Positions 44,201 to 59,650 of a stretch of 64,000 bases of DNA are shown piece after piece (the stretch's first letter is position 1; every line of letters begins with the position of its first letter). The stretch lies in NCBI RefSeq assembly GCF_050947335.1, contig NW_027473521.1, positions 186,001 to 250,000 on the forward strand. The letters are read 5' to 3'. A model generated the notes under the pieces. It was not told the DNA's origin. It did no database searches and was given only the letters and a program-made list of their open reading frames with translations. This DNA is from Megachile rotundata (Eukaryota > Arthropoda > Insecta > Hymenoptera > Megachilidae). The position numbers and the translations under genes are program-made.

Positions 44201-47200
44201 GCCATATTATGCTTATATGAGCAATAGAACTACAATTACTATACTTATTACACTCACTATTATCAATCCAACTCATATTATTAACCATATTATGCAGATA
44301 TGATCGATAGGACGACAATTACTATACTTATTACTCTTATTATTATCAATCTAACTCATATTATTAGCCATATCATGCAGATATAATCGATAGAACTACA
44401 ATTACTATACTCATTACTCTTATTATTATCAATCTAACTCATATTATTAGCCATATTATGCTTATATGATCGATAGAACTACATTTACTATACTTATTAC
44501 GCTTATAATTATCAATCTAACTCATATTATTAACCATATTATGTAGATATGAGCGATAGAACTACAATTACTATACTCATTACTCTTATTATTATCAATC
44601 TAACTCATATTATTAGCCATATTATGCTTATATGATCGATAGGACGACAATTACTATACTCACTCCTCTTATTATTATCAATCTAACTCATATTATTAGC
44701 CATATTATGCTTATATGATCGATAGAACGACAATTACTATACTTATTACTCTTATTATTATCAATCTAACTCATATTATTAGCCATATTATGCTTATATG
44801 AGCAATAGAACTACATTTACTATACTTATTACGCTTATAATTATCAATCTAACTCATATTATTAACCATATTATGCAGATATTAGCGATAGAACTACAAT
44901 TACTATACTCATTACTCTTATTATTATCAATCTAACTCATATTATTAGCCATATTATGCTTATATGATCGATAGGACGACAATTACTATACTCACTCCTC
45001 TTATTATTATCAATCTAACTCATATTATTAGCCATATTATGCTTATATGATCGATAGAACGACAATTACTATACTTATTACTCTTATTATTATCAATCTA
45101 ACTCATATTTTTAGCCATATTATGCTTATATGAGCAATAGAACTACGATTACTATATTTATTACACTCACTATTATCAATCTAACTCATATTATTAACCA
45201 AATTATGCAGATATGATCGATAGGACGACAATTACTATACTTATTACTCTTATTATTATCCATCTATCTCATATTATTCGCCATATTATGGTTATATGAT
45301 CGAGAGAACGACAATTACTCTACTTATTACTCTTATTATTATCAATCTAACTCATACTATTAGCCATATTATGCTTATATGATCGACAGAACGACAATTA
45401 CTATACTGATTACACTCACTATTATCAGTCTAACTCATATTATTAGCCATATTATGCTTATATGATCGATAGAACGACAATTACTATACTCATTTCTCTT
45501 ATTATTATCAATCTAACTCATATTATTAGCCATATTATGCATATATGACCGATAGAACGACAATTACTATACTCATTACTCTTATTATTATCAATCTAAC
45601 TCATATTATTAGCCATATTAGGCTTATATGATCGATAGGACGACAATTACTATACTCACTCCTCTTATTATTATCAATCTAACTCATATTATTAGCCATA
45701 TTATGCTTATATGATCGATAGAACGACAATTACTATACTTATTACTCTTATTATTATCAATCTAACTCATATTATTAGCCATATTATGCTTATATGATTG
45801 ATAGGACGACAATTACTATACTCACTCCTCTTATTATTATCAATGTAACTCATATTATTAGCCATATTATGCTTATATGATCGATAGAACGACAATTACT
45901 ATACTTATTACTCTTATTATTATCAATCTAACTCATATTATTAGCCATATTATGCTTATATGAGCAATAGAACTACAATTACTATATTTATTACACTCAC
46001 TATTATCAATCTAACACATATTATTAACCAAATTATGCAGATATGATCGATAGGACGACAATTACTATACTTATTACTCTTATTATTATCCATCTATCTC
46101 ATATTATTAGCCATATTATGGTTATATGATCGAGAGAACGACAATTACTCTACTTATTACTCTTATTATTATCAATCTAACTCATACTATTAGCCATATT
46201 ATGCTTATATGATCGACAGAACGACAATTACTATACTGATTACACTCACTATAATCAGTCTAACTCATATTATTAGCCATATTATGCTTATATGATCGAT
46301 AGAACGACAATTACTATACTCATTTCTCTTATTATTATCAATCTAACTCATATTATTAGCCATATTATGCATATATGACCGATAGAACGACAATTACTAT
46401 ACTCACTCCTCTTATTATTATCAATCTAACTCATATTATTAGCCATATTATGCTTATATGATCGATAGAACGACAATTACTATACTCATTTCTCTTATTA
46501 TTATCAATCTAACTCATATTATTAGCCATATTATGCATATATGACCGATAGAACGACAATTACTATACTCATTACTCTTATTATTATCAATCTAACTCAT
46601 ATTATTAGCCATATTAGGCTTATATGATCGATAGGACGACAATTACTATACTCACTCCTCTTATTATTATCAATCTAACTCATATTATTAGCCATATTAT
46701 GCTTATATGATCGATAGAACGACAATTACTATACTTATTACTCTTATTATTATCAATCTAACTCATATTATTAGCCATATTATGCTTATATGATTGAGAG
46801 GACGACAATTACTATACTCACTCCTCTTATTATTATCAATGTAACTCATATTATTAGCCATATTATGCTTATATGATCGATAGAACGACAATTACTATAC
46901 TTATTACTCTTATTATTATCAATCTAACTCATATTATTAGCCATATTATGCTTATATGAGCAATAGAACTACAATTACTATATTTATTACACTCACTATT
47001 ATCAATCTAACACATATTATTAACCAAATTATGCAGATATGATCGATAGGACGACAATTACTATACTTATTACTCTTATTATTATCCATCTATCTCATAT
47101 TATTAGCCATATTATGGTTATATGATCGAGAGAACGACAATTACTCTACTTATTACTCTTATTATTATCAATCTAACTCATACTATTAGCCATATTATGC

Positions 47201-47830
47201 TTATATGATCGACAGAACGACAATTACTATACTGATTACACTCACTATAATCAGTCTAACTCATATTATTAGCCATATTATGCTTATATGATCGATAGAA
47301 CGACAATTACTATACTCATTTCTCTTATTATTATCAATCTAACTCATATTATTAGCCATATTATGCATATATGACCGATAGAACGACAATTACTATACTC
47401 ACTCCTCTTATTATTATCAATCTAACTCATATTATTAGCCATATTATGCTTATATGATCGATAGAACGACAATTACTATATTTATTACACTCACTATTAT
47501 GAATCTAACTCATATTATTAACCAAATTATGCAGATATGATCGATAGGACGACAATCACTATACTTATTACTCTTATTATTATCAATCTAACTCATATTA
47601 TTAGCCATATTATGCTTATATGATCGATAGGACGACAATTACTATACTCACTCCTCTTATTATTATCAATCTAACACATATTATTAGCCATATAATGCTT
47701 ACATGATCGATAGGACGACAATTACTATACTCACTCCTCTTATTATTATCAATCTAACTCATATTATTAGCCATATTATGCTTATATGATCGATAGAACG
47801 ACAATTACTATACTTATTACTCCTATTATT
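38200..47830 (+). repeat. 9,628-bp higher-order unit, copy 2 (116 monomers)
   Basis: Second copy, directly adjacent. It differs from copy 1 at only a few positions that I noticed: it lacks the extra T, and it has CTATCTCAAATT near 43938 where copy 1 has CTACCTCAAATT near 34309. The match ends near 47870, where GAGCAATAG replaces GATCGATAG. Half-unit spacing is again 59 monomers (39240 and 44137). Confidence 0.85.
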
Positions 47831-50800
47831 ATCAATCTAACTCATATTATTAGCCATATTATGCTTATATGAGCAATAGAACTACAATTACTATATTTAT
47901 TACACTCACTATTATCAATCTAACACATATTATTAACCAAATTATGCAGATATGATCGATAGGACGACGATTACTATACATATTACTCTTATTATTATCC
48001 ATCTATCTCAAATTATTAGCCATATTATGCTTATATGATCGATAGAACGACAATTACTATACTCATTTCTCTTATTTTTATCAATCTAACTCATATTATT
48101 AGCCATATTATGCATATATGACCGATAGAACGACAATTACTATACTCATTACTCTTATTATTATCAATTTAACTCATAGTATTAACCTAATTATGCTTAT
48201 ATGAGCAATGGAACTGCAATTACTATACTTATTACTCTTATTATTATCAATCTAACTCATATTATTAGCCATATTATGCTTATATGAGCAATAGAACTAC
48301 AATTACTATACTTATTACACTCACTATTATCAATCCAACTCATATTATTAACCATATTATGCAGATATGATCGATAGGACGACAATTACTATACTTATTA
48401 CTCTTATTATTATCAATATAACTCATATTATTAGCCATATTATGCAGATATAATCGATAGAACTACAATTACTATACTCATTACTCTTATTATTATCAAT
48501 CTAACTCATATTATTAGCCATATTATGCTTATATGATCGATAGAACGACAATTACTATACTTATTACTCTTATTATTATCAATCTAACTCATAGTATTAG
48601 CCATATTATGCTTATATGATTGATAGGACGACAATTACTATACTCACTCCTCTTATTATTATCAATGTAACTCATATTATTAGCCATATTATGCTTATAT
48701 GATCGATAGAACGACAATTACTATACTTATTACTCTTATTATTATCAATCTAACTCATATTATTAGCCATATTATGCTTATATGAGCAATAGAACTACAA
48801 TTACTATATTTATTACACTCACTATTATCAATCTAACACATATTATTAACCAAATTATGCAGATATGATCGATAGGACGACAATTACTATACTTATTACT
48901 CTTATTATTATCCATCTATCTCATATTATTAGCCATATTATGGTTATATGATCGAGAGAACGACAATTACTCTACTTATTACTCTTATTATTATCAATCT
49001 AACTCATACTATTAGCCATATTATGCTTATATGATCGACAGAACGACAATTACTATACTGATTACACTCACTATAATCAGTCTAACTCATATTATTAGCC
49101 ATATTATGCTTATATGATCGATAGAACGACAATTACTATACTCATTTCTCTTATTATTATCAATCTAACTCATATTATTAGCCATATTATGCATATATGA
49201 CCGATAGAACGACAATTACTATACTCACTCCTCTTATTATTATCAATCTAACTCATATTATTAGCCATATTATGCTTATATGATCGATAGAACGACAATT
49301 ACTATACTCATTTCTCTTATTATTATCAATCTAACTCATATTATTAGCCATATTATGCATATATGACCGATAGAACGACAATTACTATACTCATTACTCT
49401 TATTATTATCAATCTAACTCATATTATTAGCCATATTAGGCTTATATGATCGATAGGACGACAATTACTATACTCACTCCTCTTATTATTATCAATCTAA
49501 CTCATATTATTAGCCATATTATGCTTATATGATCGATAGAACGACAATTACTATACTTATTACTCTTATTATTATCAATCTAACTCATATTATTAGCCAT
49601 ATTATGCTTATATGAGCAATAGAACTACAATTACTATATTTATTACACTCACTATTATCAATCTAACACATATTATTAACCAAATTATGCAGATATGATC
49701 GATAGGACGACAATTACTATACTTATTACTCTTATTATTATCCATCTATCTCATATTATTAGCCATATTATGGTTATATGATCGAGAGAACGACAATTAC
49801 TCTACTTATTACTCTTATTATTATCAATCTAACTCATACTATTAGCCATATTATGCTTATATGATCGACAGAACGACAATTACTATACTGATTACACTCA
49901 CTATAATCAGTCTAACTCATATTATTAGCCATATTATGCTTATATGATCGATAGAACGACAATTACTATACTCATTTCTCTTATTATTATCAATCTAACT
50001 CATATTATTAGCCATATTATGCATATATGACCGATAGAACGACAATTACTATACTCACTCCTCTTATTATTATCAATCTAACTCATATTATTAGCCATAT
50101 TATGCTTATATGATCGATAGAACGACAATTACTATATTTATTACACTCACTATTATCGATCTAACTCATATTATTAACCAAATTATGCAGATATGATCGA
50201 TAGGACGACAATCACTATACTTATTACTCTTATTATTATCAATCTAACTCATATTATTAGCCATATTATGCTTATATGATCGATAGGACGACAATTACTA
50301 TACTCACTCCTCTTATTATTATCAATCTAACACATATTATTAGCCATATAATGCTTACATGATCGATAGGACGACAATTACTATACTCACTCCTCTTATT
50401 ATTATCAATCTAACTCATATTATTAGCCATATTATGCTTATATGATCGATAGAACGACAATTACTATACTTATTACTCCTATTATTATCAATCTAACTCA
50501 TATTATTAGCCATATTATGCTTATATGAGCAATAGAACTACAATTACTATATTTATTACACTCACTATTATCAATCTAACACATATTATTAACCAAATTA
50601 TGCAGATATGATCGATAGGACGACGATTACTATACATATTACTCTTATTATTATCCATCTATCTCAAATTATTAGCCATATTATGCTTATATGATCGATA
50701 GAACGACAATTACTATACTCATTTCTCTTATTTTTATCAATCTAACTCATATTATTAGCTATATTATGCATATATGACCGATAGAACGACAATTACTATA

Positions 50801-52269
50801 CTCATTACTCTTATTATTATCAATTTAACTCATAGTATTAACCTAATTATGCTTATATGAGCAATGGAACTGCAATTACTATACTTATTACTCTTATTAT
50901 TATCAATCTAACTCATATTATTAGCCATATTATGCTTATATGAGCAATAGAACTACAATTACTATACTTATTACACTCACTATTATCAATCCAACTCATA
51001 TTATTAACCATATTATGCAGATATGATCGATAGGACGACAATTACTATACTTATTACTCTTATTATTATCAATATAACTCATATTATTAGCCATATTATG
51101 CAGATATAATCGATAGAACTACAATTACTATACTCATTACTCTTATTATTATCAATCTAACTCATATTATTAGCCATATTATGCTTATATGATCGATAGA
51201 ACGACAATTACTATACTTATTACTCTTATTATTATCAATCTAACTCATATTATTAGCCATATTATGCTTATATGATTGATAGGACGACAATTACTATACT
51301 CACTCCTCTTATTATTATCAATGTAACTCATATTATTAGCCATATTATGCTTATATGATCGATAGAACGACAATTACTATACTTATTACTCTTATTATTA
51401 TCAATCTAACTCATATTATTAGCCATATTATGCTTATATGAGCAATAGAACTACAATTACTATATTTATTACACTCACTATTATCAATCTAACACATATT
51501 ATTAACCAAATTATGCAGATATGATCGATAGGACGACAATTACTATACTTATTACTCTTATTATTATCCATCTATCTCATATTATTAGCCATATTATGGT
51601 TATATGATCGAGAGAACGACAATTACTCTACTTATTACTCTTATTATTATCAATCTAACTCATACTATTAGCCATATTATGCTTATATGATCGACAGAAC
51701 GACAATTACTATACTGATTACACTCACTATAATCAGTCTAACTCATATTATTAGCCATATTATGCTTATATGATCGATAGAACGACAATTACTATACTCA
51801 TTTCTCTTATTATTATCAATCTAACTCATATTATTAGCCATATTATGCATATATGACCGATAGAACGACAATTACTATACTCACTCCTCTTATTATTATC
51901 AATCTAACTCATATTATTAGCCATATTATGCTTATATGATCGATAGAACGACAATTACTATACTCATTTCTCTTATTATTATCAATCTAACTCATATTAT
52001 TAGCCATATTATGCATATATGACCGATAGAACGACAATTACTATACTCATTACTCTTATTATTATCAATCTAACTCATATTATTAGCCATATTAGGCTTA
52101 TATGATCGATAGGACGACAATTACTATACTCACTCCTCTTATTATTATCAATCTAACTCATATTATTAGCCATATTATGCTTATATGATCGATAGAACGA
52201 CAATTACTATACTTATTACTCTTAGTATTATCAATCTAACTCATATTATTAGCCATATTATGCTTATAT
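46958..52269 (+). repeat. Second 32-monomer tandem duplication (2,656 bp)
   Basis: Blocks at about 46958-49613 and 49614-52269 match at 2,656 bp. Markers are GGAACTGC monomers (48204 and 50860) and the private CAATATAACTC (48415 and 51071). Differences include ATGAATC (47499) versus ATCGATC (50155) and CATAGTATTAGCC near 48590 versus CATATTATTAGCC. The repeat length equals that of the block beside the retrotransposon although the variant content differs. Confidence 0.8.
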
Positions 52270-53957
52270 GATTGATAGGACGACAATTACTATACTCACT
52301 CCTCTTATTATTATCAATGTAACTCATATTATTAGCCATATTATGCTTATATGATCGATAGAACGACAATTACTATACTTATTACTCTTATTATTATCAA
52401 TCTAACTCATATTATTAGCCATATTATGCTTATATGAGCAATAGAACTACAATTACTATATTTATTACACTCACTATTATCAATCTAACACATATTATTA
52501 ACCAAATTATGCAGATATGATCGATAGGACGACAATTACTATACTTATTACTCTTATTATTATCCATCTATCTCATATTATTAGCCATATTATGGTTATA
52601 TGATCGAGAGAACGACAATTACTCTACTTATTACTCTTATTATTATCAATCTAACTCATACTATCAGCCATATTATGCTTATATGATCGACAGAACGACA
52701 ATTACTATACTGATTACACTCACTATAATCAGTCTAACTCATATTATTAGCCATATTATGCTTATATGATCGATAGAACGACAATTACTATACTCATTTC
52801 TCTTATTATTATCAATCTAACTCATATTATTAGCCATATTATGCATATATGACCGATAGAACGACAATTACTATACTCACTCCTCTTATTATTATCAATC
52901 TAACTCATATTATTAGCCATATTATGCTTATATGATCGATAGAACGACAATTACTATATTTATTACACTCACTATTATCAATCTAACTCATATTATTAAC
53001 CAAATTATGCAGATATGATCGATAGGACGACAATCACTATACTTATTACTCTTATTATTATCAATCTAACTCATATTATTAGCCATATTATGCTTATATG
53101 ATCGATAGGACGACAATTACTATACTCACTCCTCTTATTATTATCAATCTAACTCATATTATTAGCCATATAATGCTTACATGATCGATAGGACGACAAT
53201 TACTATACTCACTCCTCTTATTATTATCAATCTAACTCATATTATTAGCCATATTATGCTTATATGATCGATAGAACGACAATTACTATACTTATTACTC
53301 CTATTATTATCAATCTAACTCATATTATTAGCCATATTATGCTTATATGAGCAATAGAACTACAATTACTATATTTATTACACTCACTATTATCAATCTA
53401 ACACATATTATTAACCAAATTATGCAGATATGATCGATAGGACGACGATTACTATACATATTACTCTTATTATTATCCATCTATCTCAAATTATTAGCCA
53501 TATTATGCTTATATGATCGATAGAACGACAATTACTATACTCATTTCTCTTATTTTTATCAATCTAACTCATATTATTAGCCATATTATGCATATATGAC
53601 CGATAGAACGACAATTACTATACTCATTACTCTTATTATTATCAATTTAACTCATAGTATTTACCTAATTATGCTTATATGAGCAATGGAACTGCAATTA
53701 CTATACTTATTACTCTTATTATTATCAATCTAACTCATATTATTAGCCATATTATGCTTATATGAGCAATAGAACTACAATTACTATACTTATTACACTC
53801 ACTATTATCAATCCAACTCATATTATTAACCATATTATGCAGATATGATCGATAGGACGACAATTACTATACTTATTACTCTTATTATTATCAATCTAAC
53901 TCATATTATTAGCCATATTATGCAGATATAATCGATAGAACTACAATTACTATACCC
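49600..53957 (+). repeat. Left member of a 10,043-bp higher-order pair (121 monomers)
   Basis: Recurs at about 59650-64000 at an offset of exactly 10,043 bp (121 x 83). Private changes shared by both are CTATCAGCC (52661 and 62704), AGTATTTACC (near 53660 and 63703), AATATAACTC (51071 and 61114) and TATACCC (53951 and 63994). Because TATACCC is only six bases from the window end, the match probably continues beyond it. Confidence 0.85.
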
Positions 53958-56900
53958 ATTACTCTTATTATTATCAATCTAACTCATATTATTAGCCATA
54001 TTATGCTTATATGATCGATAGAACTACATTTACTATACTTATTACGCTTATAATTATCAATCTAACTCATATTATTAACCATATTATGCAGATATGAGCG
54101 ATAGAACTACAATTACTATACTCATTACTCTTATTATTATCAATATAACTCATATTATTAGCCATATTATGCTTATATGATCGATAGGACGACAATTACT
54201 ATACTCACTCCTCTTATTATTATCAATCTAACTCATATTATTAGCCATATTATGCTTATATGATCGATAGAACGACAATTACTATACTTATTACTCTTAT
54301 TATTATCAATCTAACTCATATTATTAGCCATATTATGCTTATATGAGCAATAGAACTACATTTACTATACTTATTACGCTTATAATTATCAATCTAACTC
54401 ATATTATTAACCATATTATGCAGATATTAGCGATAGAACTACAATTACTATACTCATTACTCTTATTATTATCAATCTAACTCATATTATTAGCCATATT
54501 ATGCTTATATGATCGATAGGACGACAATTACTATACTTATTACTCTTATTATTATCAATCTAACTCATATTATTAGCCATATTATGCTTATATGATTGAT
54601 ATGACGACAATTACTATACTCACTCCTCTTATTATTATCAATGTAACTCATATTATTAGCCATATTATGCTTATATGATCGATAGAACGACAATTACTAT
54701 ACTTATTACTCTTATTATTATCAATCTAACTCATATTATTAACCATATTATGCAGATATTAGCGATAGAACTACAATTACTATACTCATTACTCTTATTA
54801 TTATCAATATAACTCATATTATTAGCCATATTATGCTTATATGATTGATAGGACGACAATTACTATACTCACTCCTCTTATTATTATCAATCTAACTCAT
54901 ATTATTAGCCATATTATGCTTATATGATCGATAGAACGACAATTACTATACTTATTACTCTTATTATTATCAATCTAACTCATATTTTTAGCCATATTAT
55001 GCTTATATGAGCAATAGAACTACAATTACTATATTTATTACACTCACTATTATCAATCTAACTCATATTATTAACCAAATTATGCAGATATGATCAATAG
55101 GACGACAATTACTATACTTATTACTCTTATTATTATCCATATATCTCATATTATTCGCCATATTATGGTTATATGATCGAGAGAACGACAATTACTCTAC
55201 TTATTACTCTTATTATTATCAATCTAACTCATACTATTAGCCATATTATGCTTATATGATCGACAGAACGACAATTACTATACTGATTACACTCACTATT
55301 ATCAGTCTAACTCATATTATTAGCCATATTATGCTTATATGATCGATAGAACGACAATTACTATACTCATTTCTCTTATTATTATCAATCTAACTCATAT
55401 TATTAGCCATATTATGCATATATGACCGATAGAACGACAATTACTATACTCATTACTCTTATTATTATCAATCTAACTCATATTATTAGCCATATTAGGC
55501 TTATATGATCGACAGGACGACAATTACTATACTCACTCCTCTTATTATTATCAATCTAACTCATATTATTAGCCATATTATGCTTATATGATCGATAGAA
55601 CGACAATTACTATACTTATTACTCTTATTATTATCAATCTAACTCATATTATTAGCCATATTATGCTTATATGATTGATAGGACGACAATTACTATACAC
55701 ACTCCTCTTATTATTATCAATGTAACTCATATTATTAGCCATATTATGCTTATATGATCGATAGAACGACAATTACTATACTTATTACTCTTATTATTAT
55801 CAATCTAACTCATATTATTAGCCATATTATGCTTATATGAGCAATAGAACTACAATTACTATATTTATTACACTCACTATTATCAATCTAACACATATTA
55901 TTAACCAAATTATGCAGATATGATCGATAGGACGACAATTACTATACTTATTACTCTTATTATTATCCATCTATCTCATATTATTAGCCATATTATGGTT
56001 ATATGATCGAGAGAACGACAATTACTCTACTTATTACTCTTATTATTATCAATCTAACTCATACTATTAGCCATATTATGCTTATATGATCGACAGAACG
56101 ACAATTACTATACTGATTACACTCACTATAATCAGTCTAACTCATATTATTAGCCATATTATGCTTATATGATCGATAGAACGACAATTACTATACTCAT
56201 TTCTCTTATTATTATCAATCTAACTCATATTATTAGCCATATTATGCATATATGACCGATAGAACGACAATTACTATACTCACTCCTCTTATTATTATCA
56301 ATCTAACTCATATTATTAGCCATATTATGCTTATATGATCGATAGAACGACAATTACTATATTTATTACACTCACTATTATCAATCTAACTCATATTATT
56401 AACCAAATTATGCAGATATGATCGATAGGACGACAATTACTATACTTATTACTCTTATTATTATCAATCTAACTCATATTATTAGCCATATTATGCAGAT
56501 ATAATCGATAGAAGTACAATTACTATACTCATTACTCTTCTTATTATTAATCTAACTCATATTATTAGCCATATTATGCTTATATGATCGATAGAACTAC
56601 AATTACTATACTTATTACTCTTATTATTATCAATCTAACTCATACTAATAACCATATTATGCAGATATAATCGATAGAACTACAACTACTATACTCATTA
56701 CTCTTATTATTATCAATCTAACTCATATTATTAGCCATATTATGCTTATATGATCGATAGAACGACAATTACTATACTCACTACTCTTATTATTATCCAT
56801 CTAACTCATATTATTCGCCACATTATGCTTATATGATCGACAGAACGACAATTACTATACTTATTACACTCAATATTATCAATCTAACTCATATTATTAA

Positions 56901-59650
56901 CCACATTATGCAGATATGATCGATAGAACGACAATTACTATACTGATTACACTCACTATTATCAATCTAAGTCATATTATTAACCATATTATGCAGATAT
57001 GATCAATAGAACGACAATTACTATTCTTATTACTCTTATAATTATCAATCTAACTCATATTATTAGCCATATTATGCTCATATGATCGATAGAACGACAA
57101 TTACTATACTCATTACTCTTATTATTATCAATCTAACTCACATTATTAGCCATATTATGCTTCTATGATCGATAGAACGACAATTACTATACTCACTACT
57201 CTTATTATTATCAATCTAAGTCATATTATTAGCCATATTATGCTTATATGATCGATAGAACGACAATTACTATACTTATTACTCCTATTATTATCAATCT
57301 AACTCATATTATTAGCCATATTATGCTTATATGAGCAATAGAACTACAATTACTATATTTATTACACTCACTATTATCAATCTAACACATATTATTAACC
57401 AAATTATGCAGATATGATCGATAGGACGACGATTACTATACATATTACTCTTATTATTATCCATCTATCTCAAATTATTAGCCATATTATGCTTATATGA
57501 TCGATAGAACGACAATTACTATACTCATTTCTCTTATTTTTATCAATCTAACTCATATTATTAGCCATATTATGCATATATGACCGATAGAACGACAATT
57601 ACTATACTCATTACTCTTATTATTATCAATTTAACTCATAGTATTAACCTAATTATGCTTATATGAGCAATAGAACTGCAATTACTATACTTATTACTCT
57701 TATTATTATCAATCTAACTCATATTATTAGCCATATTATGCTTATATGAGCAATAGAACTACAATTACTATACTTATTACACTCACTATTATCAATCCAA
57801 CTCATATTATTAACCATATTATGCAGATATGATCGATAAAACGACAATTACTATACTTATTACTCTTATTATTATCAATCTAACTCATATTATTAGCCAT
57901 ATTATGCAGATATAATCGATAGAACTACAATTACTATACTCATTACTCTTATTATTATCAATCTAACTCATATTATTAGCCATATTATGCTTATATGATC
58001 GATAGAACTACATTTACTATACTTATTACGCTTATAATTATCAATCTAACTCATATTATTAACCATATTATGCAGATATGAGCGATAGAACTACAATTAC
58101 TATACTCATTACTCTTATTATTATCAATCTAACTCATATTATTAGCCATATTATGCTTATATGATCGATAGGACGACAATTACTATACTCACTCCTCTTA
58201 TTATTATCAATCTAACTCATATTATTAGCCATATTATGCTTATATGAGCAATAGAACTACAATTACTATAGTTATTACACTCACTATTATCAATCTAACA
58301 CATATTATTAACCAAATTATGCAGATATGATCGATAGGACGACAATTACTATACTTATTACTCTTATTATTATCCATCTATCTCATATTATTAGCCATAT
58401 TATGGTTATATGATCGAGAGAACGACAATTACTCTACTTATTACTCTTATTATTATCAATCTAACTCATACTATTAGCCATATTATGCTTATATGATCGA
58501 CAGAACGACAATTACTATACTGATTACACTCACTATAATCAGTCTAACTCATATTATTAGCCATATTATGCTTATATGATCGATAGAACGACAATTACTA
58601 TACTCATTTCTCTTATTATTATCAATCTAACTCATATTATTAGCCATATTATGCTTATATGATCGATAGGACGACAATTACTATACTCACTCCTCTTATT
58701 ATTATCAATCTAACTCATATTATTAGCCATATAATGCTTACATGATCGATAGGACGACAATTACTATACTCACTCCTCTTATTATTATCAATCTAACTCA
58801 TATTATTAGCCATATTATGCTTATATGATCGATAGAACGACAATTACTATACTTATTACTCCTATTATTATCAATCTAACTCATATTATTAGCCATATTA
58901 GGCTTATATGATCGATAGGACGACAATTACTATACTCACTCCTCTTATTATTATCAATCTAACTCATATTATTAGCCATATTATGCTTATATGATCGATA
59001 GAACGACAATTACTATACTCATTTCTCTTATTATTATCAATCTAACTCATATTATTAGCCATATTATGCTTATATGATCGATAGGACGACAATTACTATA
59101 CTCACTCCTCTTATTATTATCAATCTAACTCATATTATTAGCCATATTATGCTTATATGATCGATAGAACGACAATTACTATACTCATTTCTCTTATTAT
59201 TATCAATCTAACTCATATTATTAGCCATATTATGCATATATGACCGATAGAACGACAATTACTATACTCATTACTCTTATTATTATCAATCTAACTCATA
59301 TTATTAGCCATATTAGGCTTATATGATCGATAGGACGACAATTACTATACTCACTCCTCTTATTATTATCAATCTAACTCATATTATTAGCCATATTATG
59401 CTTATATGATCGATAGAACGACAATTACTATACTTATTACTCTTATTATTATCAATCTAACTCATATTATTAGCCATATTATGCTTATATGATTGATAGG
59501 ACGACAATTACTATACTCACTCCTCTTATTATTATCAATGTAACTCATATTATTAGCCATATTATGCTTATATGATCGATAGAACGACAATTACTATACT
59601 TATTACTCTTATTATTATCAATCTAACTCATATTATTAGCCATATTATGC
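53957..59650 (+). repeat. Satellite segment of mixed blocks between the 10-kb pair
   Basis: Pure 83-bp satellite. From about 56390 to 57240 it carries the variant string otherwise seen only in the first 9 kb (GAAGTACA at 56511, CTCAATATTA at 56869). About 57250-58200 resembles about 9080-9970. The segment about 58620-59340 alternates GATAGGACG and GATAGAACG monomers with two copies of TTAGGCTTATATGATCG. No gene or other element. Confidence 0.75.
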
